Assembly (NCBI GenBank): GCA_905215015.1 | Contig: CAJMOS010000011.1 | Span: 1-43,068, forward strand | Direction: 5' to 3' | From: an uncultured bacterium | GTDB taxonomy: Bacteria; Spirochaetota; Spirochaetia; Sphaerochaetales; Sphaerochaetaceae | DNA length: 43,068 nucleotides | In this document: one piece after another, positions 31,124 to 39,265 of the stretch | How the letters are laid out: each line of letters opens with the position of its first letter | How positions within the stretch are numbered: position 1 is the first letter of the stretch | Notes under the pieces: model-generated | Told to the model about the DNA's origin: nothing | The model's input: the letters and a program-made list of their open reading frames with translations, nothing else | Database searches by the model: none | Translations under genes and position numbers: made by a program

Positions 31124-32236
31124 ATGAGCGTTGAGATTCGTATCAGGGGAGCGATCAAACGATATGCGGATTCGGCAGAGCCGGTCATCAACGGCCTGGA
31201 CCTGACGGTCAAGCCAGGGGAGTTCTTCACCCTGCTTGGGCCTTCGGGATGTGGCAAGACCACCCTGCTGCGGATGATCGCCGGTTTCAACACCATCGAA
31301 GGCGGAGACTTCTATTTCAACGACCAGCGTATCAACGATCTCGACCCGTCCAAGCGCAACATCGGCATGGTGTTCCAGAACTACGCCATTTTTCCGAACA
31401 TGACAGTCCGTAAGAATGTCGCCTTCGGCCTGAAGAACCGCAGGCTTCCCAAGGAGGAAATCGCCTCCCGTTGCGACGAATTCCTCAAGCTGATGCAGAT
31501 CGAGCAGTTGGCTGACCGCATGCCCGAAAAGCTTTCCGGAGGACAGCAGCAACGGGTCGCCCTGGCCCGCGCCTTGTGCATCCGCCCGGACGTTCTGCTG
31601 ATGGACGAGCCGCTTTCCAATCTGGACGCGAAGCTCCGGGTGGAGATGCGCTCCATCATCAAGGAAATCCAGCACAAGGTCGGCATCACCTGCATCTACG
31701 TGACCCATGACCAGGAGGAAGCCATGGCGATCAGCGACCGCATCGCCGTCATGAAAGGCGGGGTGATCCAGCACATCGGAACACCGAAGAACATCTACCA
31801 GCGTCCTTCCAACAGCTTTGTCGCCAGCTTCATCGGACGCTCGAACATGCTTCGGGGAAAGCTGAAGATGGCGGGTGGGGTGCCGCATCTGTTGGTCGAA
31901 GGGCTCGATGTGGTCGTCGGCCATGTGAAGGAGGAGATGCGCAAGGACCAGGATGTCCTGGTCTCCGTACGGCCCGAAGACCTTTTGATGGGCGGCGATA
32001 CCGCCATGAAGGGGGTGATCGACGACGGGGTGTTCCTGGGTCTTGACACCCACTACTTCATGCACCTGCCTGACGGGCAGGAAGTGGTCTCCATCGGCGT
32101 CTCTTCGATCGAGAACACCATCCCGAAGGGAGAGGAAGTCTCGCTTTCGGTCAACGTCTCCAAGATCAACATCTTCACTTCCGACGGGTCGGCCAACATC
32201 CTGGAAGGAGTGAGGAACGACAACGTCACCGAGTGA
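31124..32236 (+). CDS. ABC transporter ATP-binding protein, FbpC/AfuC/PotA type
   Basis: Cytoplasmic ATPase of 370 residues powering the importer. Motifs: Walker A GPSGCGKTT (residues 39-47), Q-loop region VFQNYAIFPNMTV, ABC signature LSGGQQQR (near 138), Walker B VLLMDEP with catalytic Glu (near 156-162), and H-loop YVTHDQEEA (near 192). The C-terminal TOBE-type domain (about 240-370; VLVSVRPEDLLM) is typical of the CUT1/ferric/polyamine class. The ATG at 31124 follows AAGGGGA. It overlaps the start region of the permease gene, indicating coupled translation. The substrate is set by the binding proteins at 29910 and 33918. Confidence 0.95.
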   Translation: MSVEIRIRGAIKRYADSAEPVINGLDLTVKPGEFFTLLGPSGCGKTTLLRMIAGFNTIEGGDFYFNDQRINDLDPSKRNIGMVFQNYAIFPNMTVRKNVAFGLKNRRLPKEEIASRCDEFLKLMQIEQLADRMPEKLSGGQQQRVALARALCIRPDVLLMDEPLSNLDAKLRVEMRSIIKEIQHKVGITCIYVTHDQEEAMAISDRIAVMKGGVIQHIGTPKNIYQRPSNSFVASFIGRSNMLRGKLKMAGGVPHLLVEGLDVVVGHVKEEMRKDQDVLVSVRPEDLLMGGDTAMKGVIDDGVFLGLDTHYFMHLPDGQEVVSIGVSSIENTIPKGEEVSLSVNVSKINIFTSDGSANILEGVRNDNVTE

Positions 32237-32244
32237 GGCAGCAG

Positions 32245-33888
32245 ATGAGAAAACGCTTTGATATGTGGAGCGGGGTGACGGTGCTTTTTCTGGCGCTGTT
32301 CGCCCTCATCCTGGTCTATCCGATGTTCCTGCTCCTGAAAGAATCGGTTGTCAATCCCCAGGGGCAGTTCACGTTGGAGAACTTCGTCAAGTTCTTCAGC
32401 CAGCCGTATTACAGCAGGACGATCGGCAACAGCTTCAAGGTGACTGTCGCCATCACGTTCGTCACCTTGTTGCTCGGCATTCCGCTTTCCTATTTTTATT
32501 CGTTCTACCAGCTGAAGGGCGCGAAGCTGGTCTTTGTCATCAGTATCCTCTGCTCGATGAGCGCCCCGTTCATCGGTGCCTATTCGTGGATCTTGTTGCT
32601 GGGCCGCAGTGGCGTCCTCACCGTCCTGCTGCGCAAGCTGGGAATCGAGCTGCCCAGCATTTACGGGTTCAACGGCATCCTGTTGGTGCAGACCCTGAAG
32701 CTCTTCCCATTGGTGTTCATCTACATGAACGGAGCCTTCCGCAACATCGACAACACGCTGATCGAGGCTTCGGCCAATTTGGGGTGCACGGGAGTGAAGC
32801 GCTTCTTCAAGGTGATTCTTTCCCTGTGCATGCCCACGGTCCTTGCCGCCGCCCTGATTGTCTTCATGCGCGCCTTCGCGGATTTCGGCACTCCGTTGTT
32901 GATTGGCGAGGGATACCGGACCTTCCCGGTCGAGATCTACAACCAGTACCTGGGCGAGAACGGCACCGACCATAATTTCGCCGCGGCAATCAGCGTGATC
33001 GCCATCGTGATCACCGCCTTGGTCTTCTTCCTGCAGAAGTGGGCTACGGGTCATTTCCGGTTTTCCATCAACGCCTTGCACCCAATCCAGAAACGCAAGC
33101 CCCATGGCCTGGCAGGAGTCCTGATGTACCTGTACACCTATCTGCTGCTTGCCATGGCTTTCCTGCCCCAGGTCTATATCATCTATCTCTCTTTCCGGAA
33201 CTGCGACCAGGCGGTCTTCAAGCCGGGCTTCTCGATGGGGAACTATCAGAACGCCATGCGCCATTTGCTCGGGCGTTCGATCCGGAACACGATTTTCATC
33301 GGTGCCGGGGCGCTTATGGTGATCATCCTCTTCGCTGTCCTGATCGCCTACCTGGTGGTGCGTCGCTCCTCTGTCTGGAACCATGCGATCGACACGCTCT
33401 CCATGCTGCCCTACATCATGCCCGGTTCCGTCATCGGCATCGCCTTGGTCCTGGCGTTCGGCCACAAGCCCTTCGCCCTGACCGGGACAGTGTTGATCAT
33501 GATCATCTCGTTCGTCATCAGGCGCATGCCCTACACGATCCGTTCGGCCAACGCCACGTTGATGCAGATCCCGATGAGCATCGAGGAGGCTTCGATTTCG
33601 CTGGGTACCGGCAAACTGAAGACCTTTGTCGCGATCACCGTGCCGATGATGAGCAGCGGCATCCTTTCCGGCGCCATCTTGAGCTGGGTCTCGATCGTGA
33701 CCGAGCTTTCCAGCTCGATCATCCTGTACAACAACCGCAACATCACGCTCACCATGAGCGCCTATGTCGCCATCAGCCGGGGCAACTATGGATTGGCTTG
33801 CGCCTTCAGCGCGATTCTCACCGCGCTGACCATGGTTTCCTTGCTGGTCTACCTGAAGGCAAGCAAATCGGAGGATATCGCACTGTAA
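32245..33888 (+). CDS. ABC transporter permease, fused two-domain FbpB/AfuB type
   Basis: Inner-membrane protein of about 547 residues with roughly twelve hydrophobic segments and two binding-protein-dependent permease domains in one chain, the usual FbpB/AfuB layout. The first EAA loop is near residues 172-195 (IEASANLGCTGVKRFFKVIL), the second near 450 (IEEASISLGTGKLKTFVAIT). The ATG at 32245 has GAGG 6 nt upstream; a GTG at 32233 overlapping the ATPase stop is the alternative. One polypeptide thus replaces the usual permease heterodimer. The second binding-protein gene follows 29 nt downstream. Confidence 0.94.
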   Translation: MRKRFDMWSGVTVLFLALFALILVYPMFLLLKESVVNPQGQFTLENFVKFFSQPYYSRTIGNSFKVTVAITFVTLLLGIPLSYFYSFYQLKGAKLVFVISILCSMSAPFIGAYSWILLLGRSGVLTVLLRKLGIELPSIYGFNGILLVQTLKLFPLVFIYMNGAFRNIDNTLIEASANLGCTGVKRFFKVILSLCMPTVLAAALIVFMRAFADFGTPLLIGEGYRTFPVEIYNQYLGENGTDHNFAAAISVIAIVITALVFFLQKWATGHFRFSINALHPIQKRKPHGLAGVLMYLYTYLLLAMAFLPQVYIIYLSFRNCDQAVFKPGFSMGNYQNAMRHLLGRSIRNTIFIGAGALMVIILFAVLIAYLVVRRSSVWNHAIDTLSMLPYIMPGSVIGIALVLAFGHKPFALTGTVLIMIISFVIRRMPYTIRSANATLMQIPMSIEEASISLGTGKLKTFVAITVPMMSSGILSGAILSWVSIVTELSSSIILYNNRNITLTMSAYVAISRGNYGLACAFSAILTALTMVSLLVYLKASKSEDIAL

Positions 33889-33917
33889 GTTTCAAACAAG
33901 CCAAAAGGAGGTTTCCG

Positions 33918-34970
33918 ATGAAACGTGCATTGAGTATTGCTGTAGTGGGTTTGCTAGGTACCGCGATGGTATTCGCAAACGGGTCGAAGGAGTCGTCCTC
34001 CGCTCAGGGCGGCGACGGGCTGGAAAAGAACCTGGTCCTCTATTCGTCCATGACGGAAAATGACTTGGACAACCTGATCCGGTTGTTCAATGAGAAGTAT
34101 CCGGGAGTCGAGGTCGAGGTTGTCAACGGAAGCGGTGGAGAGCTTACCGCCCGTATCACGGCAGAGAAGGACAATCCGCAGGGGGACATCATGTGGGGTG
34201 CTCTCGGCAACAGTGATGGCGACACCCATAGCGCGGTTTTCGAGCATTACCTTTCCCCGTACGAGGACGAGGTCATGCCCGACTATCGTTCCAACAACGG
34301 GTTCTATAATTTCGACCACCTTTCCACCACGGTGTTCTGCGTCAACACCGACTTGGAAAAGCAGCTCGGCCTGGATATCAAGGGCTATGCCGACCTGCTC
34401 GATCCGAAGCTCAAGGGCCGCATCGTCCTCTCCGATCCGAACTCGTCTTCCGCCGCATGGAACAACCTGCAGAACATGATGGCGGTCTTTGGCAACGACA
34501 GTCCCCAGGTATGGGACTACATCGAGAAGCTGATGCGGAACGGTCTCGTCATCTCGACCTCTTCTTCCGTCTGCTTCAAGGCCGTGCAGTCTGGCGAGTA
34601 TGTCGTCGGCCTGACCTACGAGGATGGTGCCAGCACGCTTCTGAAGAGTGGCGCCACCAACATCCGCATGGTCTACCCGGCCGAGGGTGCCTCCGCCAAC
34701 GCGTTTGGCTGTGCCGTCATCCAGGGTGCCAAGCATCCGAAAGCGGCCCGTGCCATGGTCGACTTCCTGATGAGCGCCGACGGCCAGAGCGCGCTTGGCA
34801 GTGCGCTTGGGACGCTGCGCTTCACCAACAGCAAGGCGAAGTACGATTCCCCGTACCTGCCGTCGAGCGACTCGATCAAGTGGGTGACCCGCGACGTGAA
34901 GTGGCTGACCGCCAACAAGAAGGCCCTGCTGGCCAAGTGGAACGACCTGTTCACCAAAGTCCATAAGTAA
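33918..34970 (+). CDS. ABC transporter periplasmic binding protein, AfuA/FbpA-like (no. 2)
   Basis: Periplasmic binding protein of 350 residues, a paralogue of the 29910 product: shared blocks include NGSGGELTARI, NPQGDIMWGALGNSDGD, YRSNNGFYNF and LLDPKLKGRIVLSDPNSSSAAW. The signal peptide (about 1-20) ends VFA, followed by NGSKESSSAQGG. AAAGGAGG lies just upstream of the ATG at 33918; an open frame extends far to the left inside the permease gene but is a different-frame artefact. It is co-transcribed with the ATPase and permease, whereas paralogue no. 1 has its own promoter and terminator. The two could bind different ligands for one membrane complex (inference). Confidence 0.9.
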   Translation: MKRALSIAVVGLLGTAMVFANGSKESSSAQGGDGLEKNLVLYSSMTENDLDNLIRLFNEKYPGVEVEVVNGSGGELTARITAEKDNPQGDIMWGALGNSDGDTHSAVFEHYLSPYEDEVMPDYRSNNGFYNFDHLSTTVFCVNTDLEKQLGLDIKGYADLLDPKLKGRIVLSDPNSSSAAWNNLQNMMAVFGNDSPQVWDYIEKLMRNGLVISTSSSVCFKAVQSGEYVVGLTYEDGASTLLKSGATNIRMVYPAEGASANAFGCAVIQGAKHPKAARAMVDFLMSADGQSALGSALGTLRFTNSKAKYDSPYLPSSDSIKWVTRDVKWLTANKKALLAKWNDLFTKVHK

Positions 34971-34989
34971 AAGCCTTTCGTGCACTTCG

Positions 34990-35019
34990 GAAGGGGGCGC
35001 CTTGGCGGGTGCCCCCTTC
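34990..35019. terminator. Hairpin between convergent genes (34970 / 35036)
   Basis: GAAGGGGGCGCC (34990-35001), loop TTGGCG, GGTGCCCCCTTC (35008-35019): a 12-bp stem with one G-U pair. There is no T-run on either side, so it may be a Rho-assisted or bidirectional terminator. Confidence 0.65.
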
Positions 35020-35035
35020 GCATGCGCCGCTTGCT

Positions 35036-35830
35036 TCACACATCGTCAGGAAGGCAATCCACAGGACAATGGCCACCCATCGGGCAAGCGCTCTCCAGCT
35101 TTTCCCAGTCAGCATCATTTCCCGCGTCGATGATGAAGTAGGGAAAGGGACTTAATGCGAACACGGCTTCAAATATTTCACAGGTCCGGGCTTCTTTTGC
35201 ATGGGTCTGCCTCCTGATGGTTTCCGTATCCTTGTTCCAGTTGATGATTGAAAGGAAACGAAGATTTCGCTCCAAATGCGCTTTCAGCAGAGAAAACCAC
35301 TGTTCTGTTGCGATGCTTCGGGACCGAAGGGGCGATTTCATGTCAATGAATTGCTTGTACCTGTGTCCTTTCAAGACTTCCAGTGGAACCATGCAATCTT
35401 TGGCATCGCTCCCGAAAGGTTGGATGTGCCAGAGCGCTTCGACCATCGGATAGCTGACATAAAGCTTGCCTAGCCGCTGTGTTTCATCATTGCAGAGTTC
35501 CAGCAGAGAAGCGATGTTCTTGTTGTAGGCCACCAGCCCCCCCTGCGCTTTCCCATACAAAATGGCTCCCATGGGATCATAATCGAAAAAAAGGAATGTT
35601 GAGGCAATTTGGTCAAGAGAAATAGTGTCTAATTCTTCATTGCCGCTTTTCCCGCGAAGGTATGCCCCATAGTCCAGGTATTCGTCTTTCTTGATTGTAT
35701 CAATCAATGCAAGCAGGTCTGAATGCCAATATGCTTTTACGATTCTCTTGTGAATGAGTTTGCCCAGCTGGTCCACAATGTTGTATTCGGGACGTTTCCC
35801 TTCAGTGATGACCAAGATTACTTCATCCAC
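35036..35830 (-). CDS. TOPRIM-like protein (RloB/AbiLii/AriB-like), partner of an AAA ATPase
   Basis: Soluble protein of 264 residues. TOPRIM hallmarks are visible: an N-terminal strand and acidic loop VILVITEGKRPE (conserved Glu at about 10), FLFFDYDPMG with the DxD motif (near 95), then YVSYPMVEALWHI (near 127), a block seen in RloB/DUF-type TOPRIM proteins. Such proteins are the presumed nuclease effectors in AAA-plus-TOPRIM anti-phage systems (PARIS AriB, AbiL, RloAB). A Cys-rich tail (CPMGGHCPVDCLPDD) ends the protein. The start is GTG at 35830, with TAAGGA formed over the ATPase stop codon 11 nt upstream, so the two are translationally coupled. Codon use is AT-richer than in the flanking genes. 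A defence role is inferred. Confidence 0.65.
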   Translation of the reverse strand: MDEVILVITEGKRPEYNIVDQLGKLIHKRIVKAYWHSDLLALIDTIKKDEYLDYGAYLRGKSGNEELDTISLDQIASTFLFFDYDPMGAILYGKAQGGLVAYNKNIASLLELCNDETQRLGKLYVSYPMVEALWHIQPFGSDAKDCMVPLEVLKGHRYKQFIDMKSPLRSRSIATEQWFSLLKAHLERNLRFLSIINWNKDTETIRRQTHAKEARTCEIFEAVFALSPFPYFIIDAGNDADWEKLESACPMGGHCPVDCLPDDV

Positions 35831-35841
35831 GATTATGTTCC

Positions 35842-36966
35842 TTATTCCGGGTCAAAAACCCCTGCGTCAAACATGCGGCGGAGATTGTGCGCTTCCCGGA
35901 TTTCCTTGCCGGCAATCTTGTCGAATGCCTGAATACGATTGTTTTTCAAGAAGAAATACGAATCAGGCCTAAGGATTTCATTACTGATCAACGTATCATT
36001 GTGGGTGGTCAGGATGACTTGACCATTGATCCTTTCCTGCAACATTCGCATGAGCTTTCTGGAGAGCCTGATGTGGTAGAAGGCGTCAAACTCGTCGATA
36101 AAGACAAGAGACGGGCTTTGCTTATCCTCGATTTCCACCAGCCAATAGAAGAACAACATGAGGGAGCTTTCCCCATTGGACATGGTGGAGCCTTGGTAGG
36201 GAAGCAAATGATTGTTTCCAAAATCGTAATACGGGAGTATTGTCCCGTCAGGCATGCGTCTGGCGACGATGCGGCGATCGATACTCATGTCTTGAAGGAA
36301 CTCGTTGTAACGAGCAAGATGGTCTTCGTTGCAGATGGCGGTGAACAGATCGGCTCTTCCTGTTTCATATCCGACGTAGGAACGGTCTTGCAAACACCAG
36401 AATAACAACATGCCGTCAACAAATTTGCAGAAAGACAAAAATACCTGGTTGTCCTTGCTGTGGGGATCGAGAGATGCGTTTGCCCTGATATATTTGACAG
36501 CCGCCAGCGATGGGTTGGCGATATGGGGATCAAGGGATTCTGCCCCTGCGAAAGATTGTTGCAGTTTTCCTGTCTGGCGGTTGAATACAAGCATGGTCTT
36601 GCCATTGATGGTCAGTGTTTCCGTAAGAGTGCTTTGCCAGTTTGCTTTCTGATAGGAATATACCAATTCGTTGTCGCCGAATACGAAACAATAAGAAAAT
36701 TCTGCGGGAGTGTTCTGGTGGTGGACATTCTGGTAATTCAGGTATTTGCTTGCATCAAACCATTTATCTGTCACCGATGCGACGATATCGAACAATGCCA
36801 ACGCAAGGTTTGACTTTCCACAGGCATTATACCCATAAATGATTGAGTTTTTCAGGATTCCATTATGGTCGTTTTCCTTATTGAAGATGTATCGTCCTGC
36901 ACGCAGATCCAAGGTAATCGTATCGGAGAAGTTCTTGAAATTTCTGACAGAGAAATATTTCAGCAT
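35842..36966 (-). CDS. AAA15/AAA21-type (OLD/SMC-like) ATPase, probable anti-phage sensor
   Basis: Soluble ATPase of 374 residues, starting MLKYFSVRNFKNFSDTITLDL, the typical first strand of AAA15/21 proteins. Walker A: IYGYNACGKSN (near 45). Signature-like GSTMSNGESSLMLFF (near 270), Walker B LVFIDEFDAFYH (near 295) and the H-loop VILTTHNDTL (near 325) are all present, so it should be an active ABC/SMC-type ATPase. The ATG at 36966 has GGGAG upstream; the open frame extends to 37275 but lacks support. It is followed by a TOPRIM-like gene 11 nt downstream. By analogy with PARIS AriA, RloA or AbiLi it would sense phage and control the TOPRIM effector (inference). Confidence 0.82.
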   Translation of the reverse strand: MLKYFSVRNFKNFSDTITLDLRAGRYIFNKENDHNGILKNSIIYGYNACGKSNLALALFDIVASVTDKWFDASKYLNYQNVHHQNTPAEFSYCFVFGDNELVYSYQKANWQSTLTETLTINGKTMLVFNRQTGKLQQSFAGAESLDPHIANPSLAAVKYIRANASLDPHSKDNQVFLSFCKFVDGMLLFWCLQDRSYVGYETGRADLFTAICNEDHLARYNEFLQDMSIDRRIVARRMPDGTILPYYDFGNNHLLPYQGSTMSNGESSLMLFFYWLVEIEDKQSPSLVFIDEFDAFYHIRLSRKLMRMLQERINGQVILTTHNDTLISNEILRPDSYFFLKNNRIQAFDKIAGKEIREAHNLRRMFDAGVFDPE

Positions 36967-37017
36967 CGTGGATCTCCCATACAAAGCATATCGTTGCATT
37001 TCGGATAAATCAATAAT

Positions 37018-37038
37018 AACCGTAAACTTTTTACGGTT
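37018..37038. promoter_or_regulatory. 21-nt inverted repeat upstream of the AAA ATPase gene
   Basis: AACCGTAAA (37018-37026), CTT, TTTACGGTT (37030-37038): perfect 9-nt arms, about 50 nt upstream of the ATPase ATG on the minus strand. It may be an operator, or a hairpin in the 5' leader. Confidence 0.5.
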
Positions 37039-37040
37039 TG

Positions 37041-37092
37041 TTCTACACGGAGATGGAAGAATAGTGCACTCTCGTGAGATGGCAGTGTAGAA
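37041..37092. repeat. Inverted repeat around the histidine-kinase promoter region
   Basis: TTCTACAC (37041-37048) and GTGTAGAA (37085-37092) are perfect 8-nt arms 36 nt apart. The right arm overlaps the candidate -10 TAGAAT of the kinase gene. Confidence 0.4.
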
Positions 37093-37093
37093 T
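37065..37093 (+). promoter_or_regulatory. Candidate promoter of the histidine-kinase gene (possibly leaderless)
   Basis: -10 TAGAAT (37088-37093) with GTGCAC (37065-37070) 17 nt upstream as a weak -35. Transcription would start at or beside the A of the kinase ATG (37100), and no ribosome binding site is visible before that ATG. Confidence 0.4.
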
Positions 37094-37099
37094 CGAACC

Positions 37100-38476
37100 A
37101 TGCGTACCCGTCGAATTTCCTCGTATCTGACAGTATTGGGAACCCTCTCCGTTCTGGTGCTTTTGGGGTCCTTCCTTTTTTCCTGGAGAAGCCTGCGACG
37201 CGAGGAATCCGTGCAGCTCTCCTTCTCCGGCAGGGTGAGCGACGACAGCCAGTTGCTCGTCATCCTCAGCGACATGCAGGAAGTCCTGTCGAGTTACCGG
37301 CACGAGTGGGATCCGGAATATCTCGACAAATACCTTGCACGCAGCAGGGATTTGGACGAGGTCGTCGTGCGATGCGAGGCGCACGACGGGCTTGGTCCCG
37401 ACGGGTGGGGAACGCTGAGACGGCTATCTTGGTTTAACGAGACGCAACGGGACATGCTCTCGGATGCGGTTTCCAAGGCTTCCTCGTCGGACCTGTTCCT
37501 TGTGACCGGGTATATCCTGAACGGACTGGCCGCCCATGCGAGCAGCACCCAGCGGTTTTTCCAGAGTGACGTCGACAGCTCGTCGAAGGACTCGTTTTCC
37601 CAGATGCAGGAATCGGAACGGCAACTCAGACGGATGCTCCTGCTGCTGGTGGTTGCCATCATGGTGATTGTCTTTGCCTTTATCCAGCTTGTGCGGCATT
37701 TGGAACATTCGGTTTCCCGTTCCCTGAAAACGCTTTCCCGCCTGTCCCGCCATGACTGGTCGGTATCCGACCTCACCGGCGCGCGATTTACGGAATTCGC
37801 CATGCTTTTTTCCGGCATCAACCACGTAAAACAGGAACTGCATGAATACGTGGACAGGCTCCGCCATCAAGCAGAGACCGAACGGGCTTTGGTGGATGCC
37901 CGCATGCGGGCCCTGCGTGGACAAGTCAATCCGCATTTTCTTTTCAATGCGTTGCACCAGATCGGGGTTGCCAGCTTGGTGGAAGGACCTGAGGTGGTGA
38001 TGAACCTGGTGGAGGCGACAGGAGGTATCCTCCGGTATTCTCTGGACATGGGCGACGACATGGTCAGTCTGGACGACGAGATCGGTATCGTGCGGAAGTA
38101 CCTTTACATCCAGCGCTCCTGCCACGAGCGGAAGATCGAGGCGGAGTTCGATATCGGATCTGCCGGGGTGCTTCCGATCCTGCCCATGAGCATCCAGCCT
38201 TTGGTGGAGAACAGCATGAGACACGGTTTCACCGAGCAAGGGGACGGTCCTTTCCGTATTGCCGTCACAGCCCGAGTCGAGAACCATTCCCTCGTGGTCG
38301 CCATCCGGGACAACGGGGTAGGATTCCAAGGCGGTGTTCCCGCGAAAGGCAGCGGAATCGGGCTAGCCAATATCCGCCAACGGCTCAGCCTGTTCTACGG
38401 ACGTGACGATTTGCTCTCCATCTCCTCGGTACCGAACCAGTTTACCGAAATTGTGGTAACATATCCCCAAGCATGA
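37100..38476 (+). CDS. Sensor histidine kinase, YesM/LytS-like
   Basis: Inner-membrane sensor kinase of 458 residues. Membrane helices lie at about 8-27 and 178-200, with an extracytoplasmic sensor between them and a HAMP-like linker after. Kinase features are complete: RGQVNPHFLFNALHQIG (phospho-His near 278), N-box IQPLVENSMRHGF (near 365), G1 IRDNGVGFQGG (near 402) and G2 GSGIGLANIRQRL (near 417). It overlaps the response regulator gene by 4 nt (ATGA). There is no visible ribosome binding site upstream of ATG 37100, and a candidate -10 sits 6 nt before it. It should sense an extracellular signal and control the adjacent TRAP transporter operon (inference). Confidence 0.94.
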   Translation: MRTRRISSYLTVLGTLSVLVLLGSFLFSWRSLRREESVQLSFSGRVSDDSQLLVILSDMQEVLSSYRHEWDPEYLDKYLARSRDLDEVVVRCEAHDGLGPDGWGTLRRLSWFNETQRDMLSDAVSKASSSDLFLVTGYILNGLAAHASSTQRFFQSDVDSSSKDSFSQMQESERQLRRMLLLLVVAIMVIVFAFIQLVRHLEHSVSRSLKTLSRLSRHDWSVSDLTGARFTEFAMLFSGINHVKQELHEYVDRLRHQAETERALVDARMRALRGQVNPHFLFNALHQIGVASLVEGPEVVMNLVEATGGILRYSLDMGDDMVSLDDEIGIVRKYLYIQRSCHERKIEAEFDIGSAGVLPILPMSIQPLVENSMRHGFTEQGDGPFRIAVTARVENHSLVVAIRDNGVGFQGGVPAKGSGIGLANIRQRLSLFYGRDDLLSISSVPNQFTEIVVTYPQA

Positions 38477-39177
38477 AACACGTACTTGTGGTCGAGGACG
38501 ACAGTCTGGAAAGAAAGGCGCTGAAACGCATGTTCGAGCTCTGCTATCATGATGCCTTCAGCGTGGTCAGCGCGGTCGACGGCCGTATGGCTCTCGACCG
38601 GTTCCAAAGCTATCCTTTCGAGCTGGTCCTGCTGGACATCAACTTGCCGGACATGAGCGGACTCGAGCTGCTAAGGCGGATGAAGGAAATCCGGGGAGAG
38701 GTGTCGGTGATCATGGCGACTGCCTACTCGGACTACGAGCATCTCCGGGCGGCCATGAGGGACGGGTCCTCCGACTATCTGATCAAACCCTATTCCATGG
38801 CGACCTTCAAGGAGGCTGTGGACCGCTACCTTTCCCGGGCTGTGGAGCAGAGGGACCTCTTCGGGGGTGTGAAGAGCGCCTCGATGGTGCGGCAGTATCT
38901 GGACGAGCATTATGCCGAGGATGTCACGTTGGACGAGCTGGCTCGTCTGGTCAACCGTGACCGTTCCTACGTCGGCAAATTGTTCAAGCGCGAGTATGGC
39001 TCGAGCATCTTCAGCTACCTGCTTTCCGTGCGTATCCGCCACGCGAAGGAGCTGCTTGCCAGTGGCATGAGCGTGGGCGAGGTGGCCGTGCGGGTGGGCT
39101 TTTCCGACCCTGCCTACTTCGGCAAGTGCTTCAAGCGGGAAGTGGGGACCAGTCCTGCCCAATTCGTCCGTTCCTAA
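38473..39177 (+). CDS. Response regulator, receiver plus AraC-type DNA-binding domain (YesN-like)
   Basis: Transcription factor of 234 residues. Receiver: VVEDDSLERKALKRMF with the acidic pair, phospho-Asp in LLDINLPDMSG (near 54), conserved ATAYSDYEHL and Lys in YLIKPYS (near 103). The C-terminal AraC/XylS double helix-turn-helix (about 135-234) includes LDELARLVNRDRSYVGKLF and EVAVRVGFSDPAYFGKCF. The start overlaps the kinase stop. It is most likely an activator of dctP at 39266, because the intervening region holds a direct repeat with a poor -35. This type of regulator more often controls sugar ABC transporters, so its pairing with a TRAP system is notable. Confidence 0.94.
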   Translation: MKHVLVVEDDSLERKALKRMFELCYHDAFSVVSAVDGRMALDRFQSYPFELVLLDINLPDMSGLELLRRMKEIRGEVSVIMATAYSDYEHLRAAMRDGSSDYLIKPYSMATFKEAVDRYLSRAVEQRDLFGGVKSASMVRQYLDEHYAEDVTLDELARLVNRDRSYVGKLFKREYGSSIFSYLLSVRIRHAKELLASGMSVGEVAVRVGFSDPAYFGKCFKREVGTSPAQFVRS

Positions 39178-39205
39178 TGTCCGATATCTTCCAGATTCCT
39201 GACGA

Positions 39206-39230
39206 TTTTTTCCCTAACTCTTTTTTCCCT
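39206..39230 (+). promoter_or_regulatory. Direct repeat TTTTTTCCCT x2, candidate response-regulator site
   Basis: Copies at 39206-39215 and 39221-39230 are 15 nt apart start to start, immediately upstream of a -10-like TAGGGT (39238-39243) that lacks a proper -35. This arrangement suits an AraC-type activator. AAAGGAG lies 9 nt before the dctP ATG. Confidence 0.5.
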
Positions 39231-39265
39231 GCGGCGATAGGGTAGGGTCAAAGGAGTATCGCACA

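Noticed and set aside
33039..33917. N-terminal extension of the second AfuA-like binding protein to 643 residues
   Set aside because: The extension is an out-of-frame reading of the permease gene. A signal peptide and AAAGGAGG mark the real start at 33918.
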